9,548 nucleotides of DNA. It comes from Reyranella sp. Its GTDB lineage: Bacteria; Pseudomonadota; Alphaproteobacteria; Reyranellales; Reyranellaceae. Location: contig JADHLS010000140.1 in assembly GCA_016780605.1 (NCBI GenBank), positions 1 through 9,548 of the forward strand. Reading direction: 5' to 3'. Below, piece by piece: positions 6,444-9,548 of the stretch; position 1 is the first letter of the stretch; every line of letters starts with the position of its first letter. A program made the translations under genes and the position numbers. The notes beneath the pieces are model-generated. The model saw only the letters and a list, made by a program, of their open reading frames with translations, searched no databases and was not told where the DNA came from.

Positions 6444-7207
6444 GCCTTCCTCCGCTTCGCCGGACGGGCGCCGTCCATCGTCAGGCCGGGCACCTCCGAG
6501 GCCGCCTGCTCCACCGTCGTGCGGATATGCTTCTCGATCAGCGCACAGGAGAGATCGACATCGCGCGCCAGCACTGCGTCGCGCAGTTCCAGGTGCTCGT
6601 TCCGCCGCCGCGAGCGGGCGTGGATCATCGTCAGCCAGTGATAGCGGCGCGCCTGGTCGAACAGCTCGCTGCGGAAATGGAGCGACCACGGTGAGGTGCA
6701 GGTCGCAACCAGCGAATCGTGGAAACGCTTGTGCCGCTTGCCCCACTCTCGCTTGACGCTAACGGGATCGTTCATCTTGGGCGGGCCGAGCTTGCTCAGG
6801 AGGAAGTGGGCGCTCACGATCTCGGCTTCCCAGGCGTCGGTGCCATGGCGGATCGCGTCGGCCAGCGTCCGGGTCTCGAGATAGACGCGCAATTCGCTGA
6901 GATCGAGGAAATCGGCGAGCGAGATCGGCGCCACGCTGAAGCCGCGGCCGGCTTCGGTGCGCGCGAGGCCCTCGGACACCAGATGCGACAGAGCCTCGCG
7001 CAGCGTGCCGACCGAGGTGTCGTAACGTTGCCGCAGCTCGCCGAAGCGCAGGCGCTGGTTGGGCTTCAGCACGCAGTCGAGGATGTCCTCGCGCATGCGG
7101 CGCAGGACGTCGAAGGTCGCGGCATCCTCGGCAAGCACGTCCTGCGGCGCGGTCGTGGCGGCGGCGCGGTCGGCGACGTCGAGCGGCATCTTCAGGATCT
7201 TGGCCAT
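6440..7207 (-). CDS. GntR-family transcriptional regulator, FCD (FadR-like) subfamily
   Basis: This 255-residue protein has a winged helix-turn-helix at about 30-95 (VLRRMREDILDCVLKPNQRL, then FGELRQRYDTSVGTLREALSHLVSEGL and the wing RTEAGRGFSVAPIS), followed by a C-terminal all-helical FCD ligand domain (100-235) starting DFLDLSELRVYLETRTLADA. Candidate metal-binding histidines of the FCD pocket are H163 (RFHDSLVA), H205 (NEHLELRDAVLARD) and H227 (IEKHIRTTVE). FCD regulators usually bind small organic acids and repress catabolic or transport operons. Its place between the ABC genes and the binding protein fits control of this operon by a pathway intermediate (inference). The frame is open up to 7723, but an ATG at 7207 with GAGGA in front gives a normal N-terminus, and the upstream part is antisense-frame noise over livF. 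The tail is basic (ARPAKRRKA). Confidence 0.92.
   Translation of the reverse strand: MAKILKMPLDVADRAAATTAPQDVLAEDAATFDVLRRMREDILDCVLKPNQRLRFGELRQRYDTSVGTLREALSHLVSEGLARTEAGRGFSVAPISLADFLDLSELRVYLETRTLADAIRHGTDAWEAEIVSAHFLLSKLGPPKMNDPVSVKREWGKRHKRFHDSLVATCTSPWSLHFRSELFDQARRYHWLTMIHARSRRRNEHLELRDAVLARDVDLSCALIEKHIRTTVEQAASEVPGLTMDGARPAKRRKA
6445..6453 (-). promoter_or_regulatory. Ribosome binding site deciding the TctC start
   Basis: GGAGGAAGG lies directly before the ATG (GGAGG with a 5 nt spacer) inside the last codons of the GntR gene. It supports the start that gives a clean signal peptide and rejects the long in-frame upstream extension. Confidence 0.7.
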
Positions 7208-7212
7208 GGTGG

Positions 7213-7217
7213 TCCTC
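7213..7217 (-). promoter_or_regulatory. Ribosome binding site fixing the GntR start
   Basis: GAGGA lies 5 nt before the ATG and overlaps the livF stop codon. It supports the 255-residue product beginning MAKILKMPLD rather than the much longer open frame that runs across livF. Confidence 0.65.
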
Positions 7218-7923
7218 AAACGCCGAGATAGGCTTCGCGGATGTGGGGTTGCTTCAGCAGATCGGCCGGCAGCCCGGTGGTGACGATGCGTCCCTGCTCC
7301 AGCACATAGGCGCGGTCCGCGACGTCGAGCGCCTTCAGGACGTTCTGCTCGACCAGCAGCACCGCCACGCCCTCTGCGCGCACGCGCATGATGATGTCGA
7401 ACATGTCGTCGACGATGGTGGGGGCGAGGCCCAGCGACGGCTCGTCGAACAGCACGATGCGCGGGCGCGCCATCAAGGCGCGGCCGATCGCCACCATCTG
7501 CTGCTGGCCGCCCGACAGCTCGCCGGCCGGCTGGTTTCGTTTGTCGCGCAGGATGGGAAACAGGCCGTAGACGTGATCGAGCGATTCCTGCCGATGAGCA
7601 CGGGCGGCCGGCAGATAGCAGCCGAGCTCGAGGTTCTCCTCGACCGACATCTTGACGAACAGCCGCCGGCCCTCCGGCACCAGGGCGATGCCGTGGCCGC
7701 AATAGTCGTGGGCGCGGACGCACGTCATGTCGGCGCCGTTGAACATCAGCGAGCCGGTGCGGCAGCGCAGCAGTCCCGCCATGGCGTTGATCAGCGTCGT
7801 CTTGCCGGCGCCATTGGGGCCGATCACCGAGACGATCTCGCCGGCCTCGACGTCGAGCGAGACGCCCCAGATCGCCGTGGCGTCGCCATAGCCGACATGG
7901 AGGCCGCGCGCTTCAAGCAGCAT
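7216..7923 (-). CDS. livF: LivF-type ATP-binding protein of a branched-chain amino acid/organic acid ABC transporter
   Basis: This 235-residue cytoplasmic ATPase has the length and motifs of LivF: MLLEARGLHVGYGDATAIWG at the start, Walker A GPNGAGKT (35-42), the LivF hallmark VPEGRRLF (82-89), signature LSGGQQQ (136-142), Walker B IVLFDEPSLGLAP (156-168) and LVEQN (190-194), where glutamine stands in the H-loop position as is normal for LivF. It pairs with the LivG domain encoded just upstream to power import. An in-frame ATG exists at 7992, but it lies deep inside the upstream gene; the start at 7923 begins the conserved sequence and overlaps the fusion gene's end by 11 bp. The Shine-Dalgarno before it is weak (GGGCAAAG), consistent with reinitiation after the upstream gene. 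In catabolic operons Liv-type systems often carry aromatic or dicarboxylic acids rather than amino acids, so the cargo is open. Confidence 0.93.
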   Translation of the reverse strand: MLLEARGLHVGYGDATAIWGVSLDVEAGEIVSVIGPNGAGKTTLINAMAGLLRCRTGSLMFNGADMTCVRAHDYCGHGIALVPEGRRLFVKMSVEENLELGCYLPAARAHRQESLDHVYGLFPILRDKRNQPAGELSGGQQQMVAIGRALMARPRIVLFDEPSLGLAPTIVDDMFDIIMRVRAEGVAVLLVEQNVLKALDVADRAYVLEQGRIVTTGLPADLLKQPHIREAYLGV

Positions 7924-9548
7924 AGGCTTTGCCCAGATAGATGCTGACGACGCGTGGATCGCGCATGACCTCGCGCGGCGCTCCGAGCGCAAAGAGCTTG
8001 CCCTCGTTCAGCACGGCAACGCGGTCGCAGAGCTCGACCACGGCGCGCATCAGATGCTCGACGAAGACGATGGTGGCACCCTGGGCGCGGATGGCGCGCA
8101 CCAGGCGGATGGCGTTGTCGATCTCGGCCGGATTGAGCCCCGACAGCACCTCGTCGAGCAGCAGCAGCTTGGGCCGTGCGGCGAGCGCGCGCGCCAGCTC
8201 CAGGAACTTGCGCTCGTGCAGGTTCAGGCCGGCCGGCAGCGCGTCCTCCTTGCCGGAAAGCCCGGTGAAGCCGATCCAGTGCCGGGCCTCGTCTCGGATC
8301 TCGGTCTTGGAGCGCACCGGGCCGCCAAACGTGGCGGCAAGCGCCACATTGTCGAGCACGCTCATGTTCACGAACGGCCGTGGAATCTGGTAGGTGCGCG
8401 CCACGCCGCGCCGGGCAATCTGGTGCGCCGGCACGCGGCCGATCTCCGCACCGTCGACGGTGATGGTGCCCGTGCTGAGCGGATAGAAGCCCGAGATGAC
8501 GTTGATCAGCGTCGTCTTGCCCGAGCCGTTGGGACCGACCAGGCCGAAGATCTCGCCCTCGCACACGTCGAGGTCGACTCCGGCCAGCGCCTGAAGGCCG
8601 CCGAAGCGCTTGGTGACGCCGCGCACTTCCATGATGTGATGGTCGGCGATCCGGGGCGGTGTCGCCGGCACCACCGGCACGACCTCGGCGCGCGGTTCCT
8701 CTGCCGGCGCCCGACGTCCCTTTCGCCACTTCTGCAAAGCCGGGATGACGCCGTCGGGCAGCCACAGGATGGCGACGATCAGAATCAGGCCGACGATGGC
8801 GCGCCCCATGATGGCCTCGCCGCCGCTGATGAAGGCATAGAGCAGCGCGGTGATAAAGGTGGCGCCGATCGCCGGACCGAACCAATGGCGCGAGCCGCCG
8901 AGAACGCTCATCAGCACGACGTAGAGCGGCACGGTCAGTTCGAAGGTGCCGGCCACAGTGACGAAGCCGACATACATGGCATGGATGCCGCCCACCGCAC
9001 CGGCAATGCCGGCGGAGAGCGCAAAGGCCAGGATCTTGTAGCGGAAGGTCGGCACGCCCTTGGCCTCGGCGACGTCCTCGTCGTCGTGGATGGCGAACAG
9101 GCCCATGCCCAGCCGCGAATGGGCGACCCCCCAGGCCGTACCCAGCGTCAGGACGCACATGGCGAAGCCCAGGATGTAGATCGTGCCGGTGGGCGTCGGC
9201 ATCAGGTCGGGCAGCGGCACGGCGCTCATGAACACGCCGCCGCCGCCGTCGATCGGCGTGTTGAGGATGATCGTGGCGATCACGAAGGTAACGGCGAGCG
9301 TCAGCAGCGCGAACAGCTCGCCGCGCAGGCGGCGCAGGCGGAACACGACGGCGCCGATACCGGCGGCCAGCAATGCCGCCAGGGCGGCGGCGATGGGCAC
9401 GGTCGGCAGGAACGGCATGCCGAACTTGGTGGTGAGCGCTGCGGTCGTGTAGACGCCGACGCCGAAGAAGGCGGCGTGGCCCAGGCTGAAATAGCCGGCA
9501 AAACCGCTCAGCAGCGCCCAGCTCGTCGACAGCGAGATCCAGAAGAAG
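7913..9548 (-). CDS. LivM permease-LivG ATPase fusion, N-terminus cut by window edge
   Basis: The frame is open from the right edge and gives 544 residues here; about 30-50 N-terminal residues should be outside. The in-window protein starts in a membrane helix with the LivM motif GYFSLGHAAFFGVGVY (18-33), continues through hydrophobic segments and the LivM cytoplasmic loop DDEDVAEAKGVPTFRYK (155-171), and ends its permease part near 270. A charged, Pro-rich linker (about 273-304) leads to an ATPase: Walker A GPNGSGKT (338-345), Q-loop Q387 in RTYQIPRPF, Walker B LLLLDE (461-466) and H-loop H498 in VFVEH. The expected LSYGQ signature is replaced by LNLHERKFLELARAL (441-455), and the usual DEP is DEV. 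Together with LivF it forms the inner-membrane import core. LivH and LivK-type partners are not in the window. An internal ATG at 9418 is not the true start because the LivM motif lies upstream of it. Confidence 0.93.
   Translation of the reverse strand, partial: FFWISLSTSWALLSGFAGYFSLGHAAFFGVGVYTTAALTTKFGMPFLPTVPIAAALAALLAAGIGAVVFRLRRLRGELFALLTLAVTFVIATIILNTPIDGGGGVFMSAVPLPDLMPTPTGTIYILGFAMCVLTLGTAWGVAHSRLGMGLFAIHDDEDVAEAKGVPTFRYKILAFALSAGIAGAVGGIHAMYVGFVTVAGTFELTVPLYVVLMSVLGGSRHWFGPAIGATFITALLYAFISGGEAIMGRAIVGLILIVAILWLPDGVIPALQKWRKGRRAPAEEPRAEVVPVVPATPPRIADHHIMEVRGVTKRFGGLQALAGVDLDVCEGEIFGLVGPNGSGKTTLINVISGFYPLSTGTITVDGAEIGRVPAHQIARRGVARTYQIPRPFVNMSVLDNVALAATFGGPVRSKTEIRDEARHWIGFTGLSGKEDALPAGLNLHERKFLELARALAARPKLLLLDEVLSGLNPAEIDNAIRLVRAIRAQGATIVFVEHLMRAVVELCDRVAVLNEGKLFALGAPREVMRDPRVVSIYLGKAYAA

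Larger units (their letters stand above)
1..9548 (-). other. Probable single operon (directon) of eight genes
   Basis: All eight genes run on the minus strand. From upstream to downstream the junctions are: 11 bp overlap, 8 bp gap, 4 bp overlap, 24 bp gap, 9 bp gap, 15 bp gap, 33 bp gap and 4 bp overlap. None leaves room for an ordinary promoter plus operator or a strong terminator. Transcription should start beyond the right edge and continue past the left edge. Co-transcription is inferred from spacing only. Confidence 0.75.

Noticed and set aside
6444..6746. N-terminal extension of the TctC frame
   Set aside because: The extension overlaps the regulator gene out of frame and would bury the signal peptide. 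The start at 6443 has a strong ribosome binding site.
7208..7723. N-terminal extension of the GntR frame
   Set aside because: It overlaps livF out of frame, is Arg/Ala/Pro-rich and has no domain. A proper ATG with GAGGA exists at 7207.
7824..9158. 444-codon minus-strand frame overlapping the LivM-LivG fusion
   Set aside because: It is an Arg/Gly/Ala-rich shadow of the true frame, which carries Walker motifs and LivM signatures.

Overview
This window is one uninterrupted minus-strand gene block from a GC-rich proteobacterium. An alphaproteobacterium (Bradyrhizobium- or Reyranella-like) is my best guess. That rests on base composition, a Bug/TctC binding protein, a molybdenum hydroxylase and a LivM-LivG fusion lying together; lower ranks cannot be read from the sequence. 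Eight genes are present, two of them cut by the window edges. They are read from high to low coordinates. The largest gap between genes is 33 bp and three junctions overlap, so they look like one polycistronic transcript whose promoter lies beyond the right edge. I see no RNA gene, mobile element, CRISPR array, terminator or convincing internal promoter.

Transport and control half (about 9548 to 5481): a LivM permease-LivG ATPase fusion missing only its extreme N-terminus; a LivF ATPase; a GntR/FCD transcription factor; and a periplasmic Bug/TctC-type solute-binding protein. The TctC gene is translationally coupled to the regulator by an ATGA overlap.

Catabolic half (5456 to 1): a large molybdopterin-binding subunit of the xanthine dehydrogenase/aldehyde oxidase family (form II-like active-site loop); a fumarylacetoacetate hydrolase (FAH) family enzyme; a two-domain type I extradiol ring-cleavage dioxygenase with all its metal ligands; a small carboxymuconolactone decarboxylase (CMD) family protein; and a second, divergent FAH-family enzyme. 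The last starts at a GTG overlapping the CMD stop and runs off the left edge.

Inferred joint function: uptake of an aromatic or heteroaromatic acid by the Liv-type ABC transporter (and perhaps sensing or binding by the TctC protein), hydroxylation by the molybdenum enzyme, meta ring cleavage by the dioxygenase, then isomerisation, hydration, decarboxylation or hydrolysis of the cleavage product by the two FAH proteins and the CMD protein, with the FCD regulator responding to an organic acid of the pathway. The substrate is unknown and I do not recognise this exact gene order as a characterised pathway. Each family is familiar; the combination and the missing partners (Mo-enzyme small and medium subunits, TctA/TctB, LivH and LivK) are what deserve attention.
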